Source: Verrucomicrobiales bacterium (lineage in GTDB: Bacteria; Verrucomicrobiota; Verrucomicrobiae; Limisphaerales; UBA1100). From it: a stretch of 39,375 nucleotides of DNA. The stretch lies in assembly GCA_002721895.1 (NCBI GenBank), contig PBLV01000037.1, positions 1 through 39,375 of the forward strand. The letters run 5' to 3'. A program made the translations under genes and the position numbers. Positions 15,925-24,584 of this stretch are shown here, piece by piece. The notes beneath the pieces are model-generated. The model was given only the letters and a program-made list of their open reading frames with translations. It made no database searches and had not been told where the DNA came from. Position 1 is the first letter of the stretch, and each line of letters begins with the position of its first letter.

Positions 15925-16723
15925 TCTTGTCGCCAGCCGCGTCCTCCAAGTCCTCCCGGCCACCATCCGCCGCCGCAAGGATCGCTTCATCATCAAAGGC
16001 ACCCGGCTCAAAGATCACCCGCAGCGCGGTCTGCCTCGCCTTCCAGATCATGCTCAGGGTCGTGGCCACCGAGGGCAGCATGAGCAGGATAACCATCCGG
16101 CCGCCTTGCGCATTCACTGCGTCCATCACCATTTTCAATCTCCCCTCAGCCACGAACAGTCCATCAATGGCTTGATAGAACGCCACCAACGCGAGTACCA
16201 GCAGGAGAAGCAGCGGATTGAGCTTGGCGAAGATGCGCGTATCGGCCTGTAACACCACGTTGGGCAGTAGTCTGGCCAATCGGCGGAGCAGCAGGTTGAG
16301 GTGTATCAGGTAGACAAACGCGCCCACGGTAAACACCAGCACATTCAGCCGAAGCACAATCTCCCCGCCCGGCACACTCGTACCCGCCTCGGCCCAATAC
16401 AGAAACGGCGCCAGCCCAAGGCACAACAGAACGAACAAGCGCGAATGAAACAAGTCCCGCTGCCAGTCCGCGTCGTCCGGCTGGAACCGAGCCATTTGCC
16501 AGACTCCAACGACCAACAGTCCCACCGCCCCCAGCACGGGTAACAATCCCAGCAGCCAAACCGCGGGCGGCACCGTGCCATCCAGCAGCACGATGATGAA
16601 AAGTCGAATCCAGTCTCCCACTGCGCCGGGAATGCAAACCACCAGCGCAAGTGGCAACCCGATGAGCAGTGCATTCAAGCCCCGCAACAGCGGGCGCAGC
16701 TCGGCAAGAGGAGGCTGGGACAT
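15863..16723 (-). CDS. Integral membrane protein of unknown function
   Basis: 286 residues with about six hydrophobic segments (roughly 15-45, 52-77, 95-112, 128-147, 168-187, 205-222) and an acidic soluble tail. I do not recognise the family. It begins 8 nt after the speA stop on the same strand, so it is very probably cotranscribed with arginine decarboxylase, but a transporter role for polyamines would be speculation. The C-terminal 20 codons overlap the 3' end of mqnC on the other strand. Confidence 0.75.
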   Translation of the reverse strand: MSQPPLAELRPLLRGLNALLIGLPLALVVCIPGAVGDWIRLFIIVLLDGTVPPAVWLLGLLPVLGAVGLLVVGVWQMARFQPDDADWQRDLFHSRLFVLLCLGLAPFLYWAEAGTSVPGGEIVLRLNVLVFTVGAFVYLIHLNLLLRRLARLLPNVVLQADTRIFAKLNPLLLLLVLALVAFYQAIDGLFVAEGRLKMVMDAVNAQGGRMVILLMLPSVATTLSMIWKARQTALRVIFEPGAFDDEAILAAADGGREDLEDAAGDKINSPADTSCPADAARSPDPE

Positions 16724-16731
16724 GGCTGGAA

Positions 16732-18666
16732 TTAAACCGAAAGGTACGTGTAGTCGCGCAGGCCGCGGTCATACTCATCCAGCAGCTTCATGGCCTGACT
16801 GGGCTTGAGGCGGTCAGCCTTGATGGCTGCATCCACCTGCTGCTTCATCCAGCGCTTGAGCTGCTTCTCGTCGTACTGCACGGTGTTCAGGGATTCCACA
16901 ACCGTATGGCCGCGGATGACCTCCTCCACGTAATACCCCGATGCCTCGTCCGGGTCGAGAAAGACATGTACCTCATGCACGCTTCCAAACAGGTTGTGCA
17001 TGTCGCCCATGATGTCCTGATAGGCGCCGGTCAGAAAAATCCCGAGCGGATACCGTTCCATCCCCTTGCCGTTCCGGCGCAGCGCATGCAGGGGCAACGT
17101 ATCGCGCACAGCCTCCAGATCGATGAATTTCTTGACCGCGCCATCGCTGTCGCAGGGGATATCCACCAGCCGCGCCTCCCGCGTCGGCCGTTCGTCCAAC
17201 CGGCCCAGCGGCATGATTGGGAAAAGCTGGTCCAGCGCCCAGTGGTCCTGCAGGCTCTGGAACACACTAAAGTTGCATACGTACTGATCCCCCATGCTGT
17301 CCATCAGCCGAACGATCTCCTCGGGAACATGTTCGCGCCCGCGATAATAGGCCGTGACCTTTCCGCAAATCTCCCAATACAAAGTCTCCACCTTCGCCTT
17401 CGTATCCAGCTCCAGCACGCCCAGCGTGAACATGTCATGCGCGTCTTCCTTACACTGCAAGGCTCCATGGAAAGCCGCCAGTTTGTTTTGAGTCCGGCCG
17501 AAGTTGCGCCGGATTTTCAGGAGTTTCCGAACCAGTGCGTGCTCCTCATCACCATACTGCAGCCGCGGTTTGAGCGACTTGGCAATCGCCCCGAAAGCCT
17601 CCACCACCAACACACTGTGGTGCGCCACGATGGCCCTTCCACTTTCGCTCACCACGTCTGGTGCTGGCACCTCCTCCTCATCGCACACGCCTCCAATGGT
17701 CCCCACCACGCCGTCGGTGTATTCGCGCAGCGTGTAGTTGGAGCTGCTTTCCCCTGCCGCCCGACTGCCGTCATAATCCACCGCCAATCCGCCGCCCACA
17801 TCCAGATACTCGATCGGGAAATCCATCTTCCTGAGCTTCGCGTAAAAACGCGCCCCCTCTTGCACCGCCTTTTTTACCGTCAAGATATCCGGCACCTGCG
17901 ACCCAATGTGGAAATGCAACAGGCGCAGGCAGCGCGACAATCCCTCGCGGCGCAGCAAATCCGCCGCTGCCACCAAGTCTGCCGTAGTCAATCCAAACTT
18001 GGCATCTTCACCACCACTGTCCGCCCATTTACCCGCCGACCGGCTCAACAGTTTCAGTCGCATGCCCACCATCGGCTCCACGCCCGACTCACGCGCCAGC
18101 CGGAGAATCAAGGGTAATTCCTCAAGCTTCTCAATCACCAACACCACCTGCTTGCCCAGCCGCAGCCCCATGAACGCTCCCCGGATAAAATCCTCGTCCT
18201 TGTAGCCGTTGCAAATGATCAGGCTCCCCGGGTCATCCAGCAATGCCAGTGCCGCAAACAATTCCGCCCGGCTTCCCACTTCCAGCCCAAAGTCAAACGG
18301 CCGCCCCGCATCCACGATCTCCTCCACCACCTCGCGCAACTGGTTCACCTTGACCGGAAACACACCTCGATATCGCCCGCCGTATGTGTGCCGTTCCATG
18401 GACGCGCGAAACTCCCCGTTGATCGCCGCCACACGGTGACGAACAATATCCTGAAAACGCAGCAGCATGGGATAACGCAAACCCCGCTTGCGCGCCTCCT
18501 CTACCACCGCCAAAACCTCCACCTCGGCACCGTCCTTTCCCAGTGGCCGCACCTCCACGCGGCCACGGGTGTTCACGCCAAAATAGCCCGCCCCCCAGCG
18601 GTCCACATTGTACAGACTCGCCGCGTCCTCAACCGACCACGTGCCATTTTGCCCAGCGTCACTCAT
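16732..18666 (-). CDS. speA: Biosynthetic arginine decarboxylase
   Basis: 644 residues, full SpeA length. The PLP lysine is Lys106 (FPVKVNQ); HFHIGSQ (251-257), DVGGGLAVDYDGS (289-301) and SESGRAI (340-346) bind the cofactor and substrate, and CDSD (504-507) is the second catalytic loop. It converts arginine to agmatine, the first step of plant-type putrescine synthesis. It is a fold-III PLP enzyme of the cytosol. It is divergent from the Nif3-family gene and followed at 8 nt by a membrane-protein gene. Agmatine-using genes are not in the window. Confidence 0.95.
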   Translation of the reverse strand: MSDAGQNGTWSVEDAASLYNVDRWGAGYFGVNTRGRVEVRPLGKDGAEVEVLAVVEEARKRGLRYPMLLRFQDIVRHRVAAINGEFRASMERHTYGGRYRGVFPVKVNQLREVVEEIVDAGRPFDFGLEVGSRAELFAALALLDDPGSLIICNGYKDEDFIRGAFMGLRLGKQVVLVIEKLEELPLILRLARESGVEPMVGMRLKLLSRSAGKWADSGGEDAKFGLTTADLVAAADLLRREGLSRCLRLLHFHIGSQVPDILTVKKAVQEGARFYAKLRKMDFPIEYLDVGGGLAVDYDGSRAAGESSSNYTLREYTDGVVGTIGGVCDEEEVPAPDVVSESGRAIVAHHSVLVVEAFGAIAKSLKPRLQYGDEEHALVRKLLKIRRNFGRTQNKLAAFHGALQCKEDAHDMFTLGVLELDTKAKVETLYWEICGKVTAYYRGREHVPEEIVRLMDSMGDQYVCNFSVFQSLQDHWALDQLFPIMPLGRLDERPTREARLVDIPCDSDGAVKKFIDLEAVRDTLPLHALRRNGKGMERYPLGIFLTGAYQDIMGDMHNLFGSVHEVHVFLDPDEASGYYVEEVIRGHTVVESLNTVQYDEKQLKRWMKQQVDAAIKADRLKPSQAMKLLDEYDRGLRDYTYLSV

Positions 18667-18683
18667 GCCAAGGGGAATGGCGG

Positions 18684-18712
18684 ATCATGAAAAAGCTCGC
18701 CGCCAAATGCAA
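18684..18712 (-). promoter_or_regulatory. Promoter candidate for speA
   Basis: Minus strand TTGCAT (18712-18707), 17-nt spacer, CATGAT (18689-18684), then 17 nt to the speA ATG at 18666. Confidence 0.3.
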
Positions 18713-18730
18713 ACCGCACGTGATAAAAAA

Positions 18731-18758
18731 TTGCGCCATGGCCTGAATGTGGTTTCAT
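18731..18758 (+). promoter_or_regulatory. Promoter candidate ending 6 nt before the Nif3-family gene
   Basis: TTGCGC (18731-18736), 16-nt spacer, TTTCAT (18753-18758), then 6 nt to the ATG at 18765. The -10 is a poor match. It favours 18765 over the ATG at 18747. Confidence 0.25.
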
Positions 18759-18764
18759 CCCGGC

Positions 18765-19526
18765 ATGGCGGCAGCGGACTTGAAGGCAATCGTAAATCAC
18801 TGCGACCGAGAACTGCGCGTGGAAGCCATTGCGGATTCACCGGGCGCACACAACGGCCTGCAGGTGGAGAATTCCGGCAAGGTGCGGGCCATTGCCGCCG
18901 CCGTGGATGCGAGTCTGGCTACGGTCCAAAAGTCGGCCATGGGCGGTGCCAGCCTGATGGTGGTTCACCACGGCCTCTTCTGGACCGCAAAACATCCGTG
19001 GATCGGGCCGCGACGCAAGCTCATCCAGACGCTGGTGGAGCATGACATGGCGGTGTACAGCGCCCACCTGCCACTGGACCTGCATCCGCGCCTGGGCAAC
19101 AACGCGTTGCTCTGCAAGGCGCTCAAGTTCACCCGGCCACGCCCATTCTTTGAGGAACACGGCACACCCATCGGACTGCGGGTCAGCACACGGTTGTGCC
19201 GGGACATCTTGGCAGCACGTTTAAAGACCATTCTGGGTGTGCCGCCGGTGCTCCTGCGGGGCGGCCCCAGTGTGTGCAAAAAAATCGGCATCGTGACCGG
19301 CGGCGCGGGGGGAAGCGTGGAGAAGGCGGCTAAGGAGGGCGTGGACACGTTCATCACCGGCGAAGGCCCGCACTGGACAGGAGCCCTCGCGGAGGAACTG
19401 GGGATCAACATCTACTACGGCGGCCATTACGCAACCGAGACTTTTGGCGTCAAGGCACTGGCGAAACACTTGTCCCGAAAGTTTCGCGTCCCATGGGAAT
19501 TTGTGGATCACCCCACCGGGTTGTGA
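18765..19526 (+). CDS. Nif3-like dinuclear metal centre protein (DUF34)
   Basis: 253 residues from the ATG at 18765; an ATG six codons upstream at 18747 is also in frame. The metal-binding blocks are visible: VHHGLFW near residue 70, SAHLPLDLHPRLGNN near 100 and GGHYATETFG near the end. Nif3/DUF34 proteins form hexameric rings with two metal ions; proposed roles include GTP cyclohydrolase-like or metal-chaperone functions, so the reaction is not firmly known. The middle portion lacks the long insert of some homologues. Its last 19 bp overlap the converging YfhO-like gene. Confidence 0.88.
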   Translation: MAAADLKAIVNHCDRELRVEAIADSPGAHNGLQVENSGKVRAIAAAVDASLATVQKSAMGGASLMVVHHGLFWTAKHPWIGPRRKLIQTLVEHDMAVYSAHLPLDLHPRLGNNALLCKALKFTRPRPFFEEHGTPIGLRVSTRLCRDILAARLKTILGVPPVLLRGGPSVCKKIGIVTGGAGGSVEKAAKEGVDTFITGEGPHWTGALAEELGINIYYGGHYATETFGVKALAKHLSRKFRVPWEFVDHPTGL

Positions 19527-22500
19527 TTTTCATCCTCTGCCCGCCGCAATCCCACCACGCCAAAGGCCAGCCCCGCCAGCGCGGCCAAGGCACTGACGAG
19601 CACGGGTTCCCGGGTGGGCTGATAGCGGAACACAACCTCGTGCCCTCCCGCGGATGGCGGCAGGTGTACGGCGCGCATGAGGAAATTGGCGCGCAACAAT
19701 CGCGACGGCTGGCCGTTGACGAACACCTGCCAGTCCGGATTATGCCGATCGTTTAAAAGCAGGATAGTGTCCTTCTCTGTGGGTGGGGTTTTCAACTCGA
19801 TGTACTTGGTGTGGTTGACCACATATTCCACGGGCCCCGGCGAGGCACCCCCAGACGGCTGGGGCAGTCCATTCTCAGCCAGCACCACCTGAGTCTGGGG
19901 ATCAAATTCCGCGCTGGCCAACCGCTCAAGTGCCTCCCGATCGCTGGCTCCCTGTTTCCAATCGGCATACAATTTCGCGCGCGGCAATGCTCCCCGGAAC
20001 TCAGTCACCGCAAACTTGCCATTGGTGGTTACGCTCGTGGAATAGGAGACTGGCAACTGCCCCGACTCCATGCCCGCTGGCACGGGCACGATGTTGAAAT
20101 CGGCCAGAGGCCGGAAGCGCTGGCGACGGGGATCGAGAACAGCGTTGAGCGCGGAAGTGGCATTGGCATCTCCTAACCTCCTGCGCGCGGCCTGGGTCAT
20201 GATGGAACTACCGGCATAACTGACAATATAGCGGGTGGAAGTGAGTTCCAACTTCCGGAGAGCCAAGCGGACGGCTTCATTCACCTGGCTGGGCGCAACG
20301 GCCGGGGCAAGGTTTGTGCGAAATGCCGTGTCCGCCAGTTTGGGCCGGGGCTCCTGCACAATGTCCAGCATGGGCACGCCATGCCAAGGCATCTGATGTT
20401 GTGCCCACTCAACGCCATAGACACTGGCCAATTGCCCGGAAACTCCCTTTGTCCGGAGTTGCAGGCCTCTTTGCTGAATCTGCTGGGAACAAAACTGCAT
20501 AAGTTCCGGATCATTGCTCGGATGGGAGGCTGAAAAGGACTGAACAAACTGTTGGAAATCTGCGGATGTCTGGCACTGCAAAATGCCGCGATGAAAATTC
20601 TCGGCAGCGACGGCCAAAGAGGCATTGGTGAACACTTGGTTCGCCGGTGGAAGGGGTGCCAAAAGCACATCCAAGACATGAGCCTCTAGCGAAGGTTGCA
20701 CGACTTGAGGACCTCCTGGGGTGGGAACGGCCAAGTTGAACCGCTGACCGTCCAGCAGAGCGGTTCGGCCCTGGGTTGATTGGCCGGCCAATTTCTCCAA
20801 AACAGGATTGGAGGGATATTTCTCGGACAGATTCCAGTATTTGATGTACGGGCCATGAGCGGAGCCGAGATCCACCACCAGCAGAATTCCAAGTGCCGCC
20901 CATAAGCCCACCACACCCTTGGGCGACCATCTCAAGCGCGGCACCGCCAACAACAAAAGCAAAGCCATCAACAGTAACAACAGCGTTCTCCAGATTTGTC
21001 CCATGCCAAAGGCCGCCATCGCTTTTGCACCTTGTTCATCCGCCAGTCCCAATCCTCGCGATATATGCACGGCTACGTCTCCCTGCAACGTCATCAGCGC
21101 CAATGACAGCGCCGCCGCGGCCATGAAAAATACGCCGGAACCAATCGCCCAAGTCTTCTCAAAGCCTTCCCCAGGCTGAAACAGGTTGCTTAGCATTGAG
21201 CCGGCCTCCTTCACGCGGCGTCGGGTATCCTCCAAGTAGAGCCGCGCAATCCCCTGCAGCCCCAAGCCAAACAGGATGACCAGCAACAGGCTGAAGGGCT
21301 GCATAAACTTGATGGGGTTCCGAATGTCATTGAAGAAGGGCAACGGGTAAATCAGTTGATATAAAAATCCGTGCCGCCCCCATGCCAGTCCCAGTGAGAT
21401 GATCGCCAGCGTGGCCGTAAACCAAATGAACCGGCATTCCACGCGAGAATAAGGCCCATCCTCCCGGCGGAACGAATTCACCAAGCCCCAAACCGCGACG
21501 ACCAGAACCAGCACGCCCGCGTAAACGCCATATCCGGAATGATGCGGCATGCCCATGCGGTGCTCCGGCCAGCCAGGCGTTTGCCCCACGCTCCCCCAGT
21601 AACGCTGCTCGGGCGGGCTGTCCATCCGGTAACCAAACAAACCCGGCACAGCCAGTCGCGCGGTTTCCGCCTTGGGCAGGCTCCACTGGGTGGCGCCATT
21701 CCACTGGTGTTCCGCAGAAAATTCCTGATTCACAATGCCTTGGGTTTGTGTTTCCCGAACGCTGGCAATGGTGTTCCAAGCCATGAGCCCGGCAAATACC
21801 GCCATCACAGCAACCACCGCCGCCCCTCGGCCCAACGCGAGCAGCGTCCAACCTTCACGGTTTAAAACAAGAAACACCGCATACGCCGCGGCATATAGAC
21901 TGAAAAGTGCGCCAATGTCGTAGGCTTCCATGACTCCCTGGCCCACCGCCAATCCCGCCAACACCGCCAAGGGCCACCATCGGCGGCCCCGTCCGCCCAC
22001 CAACGCCGCCAATGCGAGAAAGGTCATCCCCGCCGCCAGCGCCCGCACAGGCAATCCCCACGTGGCGTAAGTGAAGAAGGCCCCATTCAACGCCGCCGCC
22101 AGGGCGCCTAGCAGGCAAACCGCAGATCCACATCCCATTTGCCGAAAGAAAACCCAGGCACACATGCCCGCCAACCAAAGGCAACCGGGCGCATAAAAAT
22201 TGGCAAACCAAACCGAGCCATCCGCGCCCAGCGCCATGCCCAGCAGGCCAACAAGCGTCGTGAAGCCAAGGGCCGCCGCCGGGTAGGCATAGCCGATCCA
22301 CGTATGGTCCACCCAAGTGCCCCACCCCTCCCCGCCATTCTCGAAATAGTGTTTAATGAAGCCCAAGGGTGCGTCATTGGCAAACAGCACGCGGCCGACT
22401 TGAAGGCTTTCGCGAAACAATGCAACCAGCACCAGCGCCAACACGCCCGCCGCAAATGCCGCCGCGGGCCAACCCGGTCGCCCGGCAGGCATGGATTTTT

Positions 22501-22612
22501 TCGACGGTTCGGCTTCCAATGTGCCCGCCTCGGAAGGGGGTTCCGGCGATGGAGAATCCGTAGCTTTCTTCTTCCTGTTTCGTTTCGCGCGTGCCACGGG
22601 ATTGAAAGTCAA
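19508..22612 (-). CDS. YfhO-family large membrane protein (GT-C-like)
   Basis: About 1034 residues from a TTG at 22612; a GTG at 22597 is an alternative start. A basic, charged cytoplasmic N-terminus (about 1-45) precedes many hydrophobic helices, with motifs VLFANDAPLG and FFNDIRNPIKFM typical of YfhO-like membrane proteins. The C-terminus has a periplasmic beta-rich domain ending LLNDRHNPDWQVFVNGQ and a last helix. YfhO proteins are linked to glycosylation of lipids or cell-wall polymers in Firmicutes; in this phylum they usually sit near polysaccharide genes. It follows the aminotransferase gene by 46 nt and may add a sugar to the product of the operon, which is an inference. Confidence 0.82.
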   Translation of the reverse strand: MTFNPVARAKRNRKKKATDSPSPEPPSEAGTLEAEPSKKSMPAGRPGWPAAAFAAGVLALVLVALFRESLQVGRVLFANDAPLGFIKHYFENGGEGWGTWVDHTWIGYAYPAAALGFTTLVGLLGMALGADGSVWFANFYAPGCLWLAGMCAWVFFRQMGCGSAVCLLGALAAALNGAFFTYATWGLPVRALAAGMTFLALAALVGGRGRRWWPLAVLAGLAVGQGVMEAYDIGALFSLYAAAYAVFLVLNREGWTLLALGRGAAVVAVMAVFAGLMAWNTIASVRETQTQGIVNQEFSAEHQWNGATQWSLPKAETARLAVPGLFGYRMDSPPEQRYWGSVGQTPGWPEHRMGMPHHSGYGVYAGVLVLVVAVWGLVNSFRREDGPYSRVECRFIWFTATLAIISLGLAWGRHGFLYQLIYPLPFFNDIRNPIKFMQPFSLLLVILFGLGLQGIARLYLEDTRRRVKEAGSMLSNLFQPGEGFEKTWAIGSGVFFMAAAALSLALMTLQGDVAVHISRGLGLADEQGAKAMAAFGMGQIWRTLLLLLMALLLLLAVPRLRWSPKGVVGLWAALGILLVVDLGSAHGPYIKYWNLSEKYPSNPVLEKLAGQSTQGRTALLDGQRFNLAVPTPGGPQVVQPSLEAHVLDVLLAPLPPANQVFTNASLAVAAENFHRGILQCQTSADFQQFVQSFSASHPSNDPELMQFCSQQIQQRGLQLRTKGVSGQLASVYGVEWAQHQMPWHGVPMLDIVQEPRPKLADTAFRTNLAPAVAPSQVNEAVRLALRKLELTSTRYIVSYAGSSIMTQAARRRLGDANATSALNAVLDPRRQRFRPLADFNIVPVPAGMESGQLPVSYSTSVTTNGKFAVTEFRGALPRAKLYADWKQGASDREALERLASAEFDPQTQVVLAENGLPQPSGGASPGPVEYVVNHTKYIELKTPPTEKDTILLLNDRHNPDWQVFVNGQPSRLLRANFLMRAVHLPPSAGGHEVVFRYQPTREPVLVSALAALAGLAFGVVGLRRAEDENHNPVG

Positions 22613-22615
22613 ACA

Positions 22616-22632
22616 CAGTCAGCAACTGACTG
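22616..22632. repeat. Perfect inverted repeat before the YfhO-like gene
   Basis: CAGTCAG, loop CAA, CTGACTG: two perfect 7-bp arms, just upstream of the TTG start at 22612. No T-run follows on either strand. It could be an operator or a hairpin that attenuates read-through from the sugar operon. Confidence 0.35.
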
Positions 22633-22658
22633 GGACAGTCTGCCAGATCGCAACCCAC

Positions 22659-23792
22659 TCAGGCAACGCCCAACACTTCACACAATGTTCTCACCACGCG
22701 CTCCACTTGCGTCTGACTTAAACAGGACGCCGAGGGAAGATTGATGCCCCATGGGGCAAGACGATGGCTCACCATATTGCGGCGCTGCGCGGCCAAGGCT
22801 TCCCTTCGCCCATCATACGCCGGCAGACTGCTGAGGGGGTTGAAAAATGGCCGGCTATCGATGCCCTGTTCCGAGAGAGCGGCCATGAGTTTCTCCTTGG
22901 GCCAGCCCAGTGCGGGGTCAATTTGGGCTGTCACCATCCAGTAGGAGTTTTTCGTGCCGGCCGGTTCGTGGTTAAGCACGATCTCTCCCGTCTCATCAAG
23001 CGCCTCGTGGTACCAGCCAAAGATTTCACGCTTGCGAGCCACCAACTCATCCGCGCGCTCCACCTGCGCCAGCCCAATCGCCGCCGCCACGGGGGCGAGC
23101 TTGTACTTAAAGGCCACCTCCTCGTTTTTAAAAAAAATGTCTCCCGGCGCGCGGCCATGGTCGCGCAACTGCATTACGCGTTCGAACACGGCATCATCAT
23201 CCGTCACCAACATGCCACCCTCACCGGTGGTAAAGGTTTTTGATCCGTGAAAACTAAAGGCGGCCACATCACCCCATGCGCCGGCCATGCGTCCGTGGCA
23301 TTCGCTACCAATGGCCTCGGCGGCGTCCTCGATGATCTTCAGGCCATGCGAGTCAGCCAGTTGCCGAAGCGCGGTATAATCCGGCATGCCTCCGTAAAGG
23401 TCCACGGGCAGAATGGCGCGGGTACGGTCGGTCAGGCATGCTTCCACGGACGCAACGTCAAGGCACCAAGTTTGCTTGTCCACATCAGCGAACACCGCAG
23501 TGGCCTCCACGTAGTCCACCGGCGCGGCACTGGCAATCCAGGTGATGTCGGGGACAATCACCTCATCCCCCGGGCCCACCCCTAGGGCCGCCAGCGCGAG
23601 ATGCAATCCCGAGGTGCAGGAAGGCAGGCTCACCGCATGTTTCACCCCGACGTATTCGGCAAACGCCGCCTCGAATCGACGAGGGTAATCACCAGCGCGT
23701 TCGTACCAGCCATGCGCGGCCGCATCGGCAGCGTAGTCGATCTCCCGCTGGGAAATATCCGGACCGGCAATGGGAATGCGATCCATGGTCAA
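22659..23792 (-). CDS. DegT/DnrJ/EryC1-family sugar aminotransferase
   Basis: 377 residues; starts ATGA, overlapping the upstream gene by 4 nt, with an alternative ATG two codons in. The PLP lysine is Lys185 (FHGSKTFTTGEGGM); IIEDAAEAIG (153-162) and the N-terminal GWYERAGDYPRRFEAAF are typical. These enzymes transaminate keto-sugar nucleotides, for example to 4-amino-4,6-dideoxyhexoses such as perosamine. The sequence style resembles perosamine-synthase-type enzymes, but the actual donor (CDP or GDP sugar) is not readable. It is the last clearly cotranscribed gene of the operon before the YfhO-like gene. Confidence 0.92.
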   Translation of the reverse strand: MTMDRIPIAGPDISQREIDYAADAAAHGWYERAGDYPRRFEAAFAEYVGVKHAVSLPSCTSGLHLALAALGVGPGDEVIVPDITWIASAAPVDYVEATAVFADVDKQTWCLDVASVEACLTDRTRAILPVDLYGGMPDYTALRQLADSHGLKIIEDAAEAIGSECHGRMAGAWGDVAAFSFHGSKTFTTGEGGMLVTDDDAVFERVMQLRDHGRAPGDIFFKNEEVAFKYKLAPVAAAIGLAQVERADELVARKREIFGWYHEALDETGEIVLNHEPAGTKNSYWMVTAQIDPALGWPKEKLMAALSEQGIDSRPFFNPLSSLPAYDGRREALAAQRRNMVSHRLAPWGINLPSASCLSQTQVERVVRTLCEVLGVA

Positions 23793-24574
23793 CCCGCCAC
23801 TCTTTTTAAAAATCCACCCGGCGCCACCGTAATCTGAAGCTTGTTTTCCATCGCGCAGTCGATCTCAAATTGGCCGTTCGATTTTAAAAACTCCGCGACC
23901 GCCGTGCGTGGGTTGTCGCCCTTGTCCCACGGCCGATCCGGAAAAGAGCCGGTCGGCAGGTTTTCGATGAGCGTGTCAAACACCACGCAATAACTGCCGG
24001 GGGAAACCAATGGCGCGTAAGCTTCCAGTTCGGCGAGCACGTGGTCGTGGGTATGGTTGGAGTCCAGAAAAACCATCACGCGATCGTGTTCACGGGCAAT
24101 TTCCCTGACCTGCTCGACGATCTCCGTCGCGATGCTTGATCCTTCGATCATCTGGATTCGATCCGCCAGAGGATGTCCTTCAATGGCCTTCCGATTGTGC
24201 GCGCGGATTTCAATATCGATGCCCAAAACCTTCCGGCGCGATTGCCTCGGGTCCACCGTGCCTCCCTTGACATGTGCCTCTTCCAAATCCAACAAGGCCA
24301 GCAGGGAGGCACTGAGCACAAGCGAGCCACCGTGGGCAATACCTGTCTCGATGACCAAATCCGGTTTGACCGACCAGATCAGTTCCTGCACCGCGCAAAT
24401 GTCCTGCGGGTACTGAATAATCGGCCGTCCAAGCCAAGTGAAATTGTACAGGTAATTGCCACTATCACAGGCAGCCTGCATCCACTCCATGGATTTTGAA
24501 GCCAACCCCGGAGCATCACCCAACCGGCGGATGTTCTCCCGCACTTCACTAACAAATTGCTCTTCCGGCTCCAT
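23789..24574 (-). CDS. CmcI-family protein (cephalosporin hydroxylase-like, probable sugar O-methyltransferase)
   Basis: 261 residues from the ATG at 24574 (MEPEEQFV); an upstream extension would overlap the ATP-grasp gene and looks non-coding. The SAM-binding motif LVIETGIAHGGS (73-84) and VMVFLDSNHTHDHVLAEL are CmcI-type. Family members are mostly SAM-dependent methyltransferases, including rhamnosyl O-methyltransferases, despite the name. In this sugar operon it is likely to methylate a sugar hydroxyl. It starts 10 nt after the ATP-grasp stop and overlaps the aminotransferase by 4 nt (ATGA). Confidence 0.85.
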   Translation of the reverse strand: MEPEEQFVSEVRENIRRLGDAPGLASKSMEWMQAACDSGNYLYNFTWLGRPIIQYPQDICAVQELIWSVKPDLVIETGIAHGGSLVLSASLLALLDLEEAHVKGGTVDPRQSRRKVLGIDIEIRAHNRKAIEGHPLADRIQMIEGSSIATEIVEQVREIAREHDRVMVFLDSNHTHDHVLAELEAYAPLVSPGSYCVVFDTLIENLPTGSFPDRPWDKGDNPRTAVAEFLKSNGQFEIDCAMENKLQITVAPGGFLKRVAG

Positions 24575-24584
24575 CGTCCGCAAA

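Noticed and set aside
16669..18117. Long plus-strand frame of 482 codons
   Set aside because: It lies entirely antisense to speA and the membrane-protein start; no family features, and GC-rich codon bias explains it.
18687..18746. 19-codon frame (MKKLAAKCKPHVIKNCAMA) before the Nif3-family gene
   Set aside because: It covers the speA and Nif3 promoter boxes, has no ribosome site and no visible conservation.
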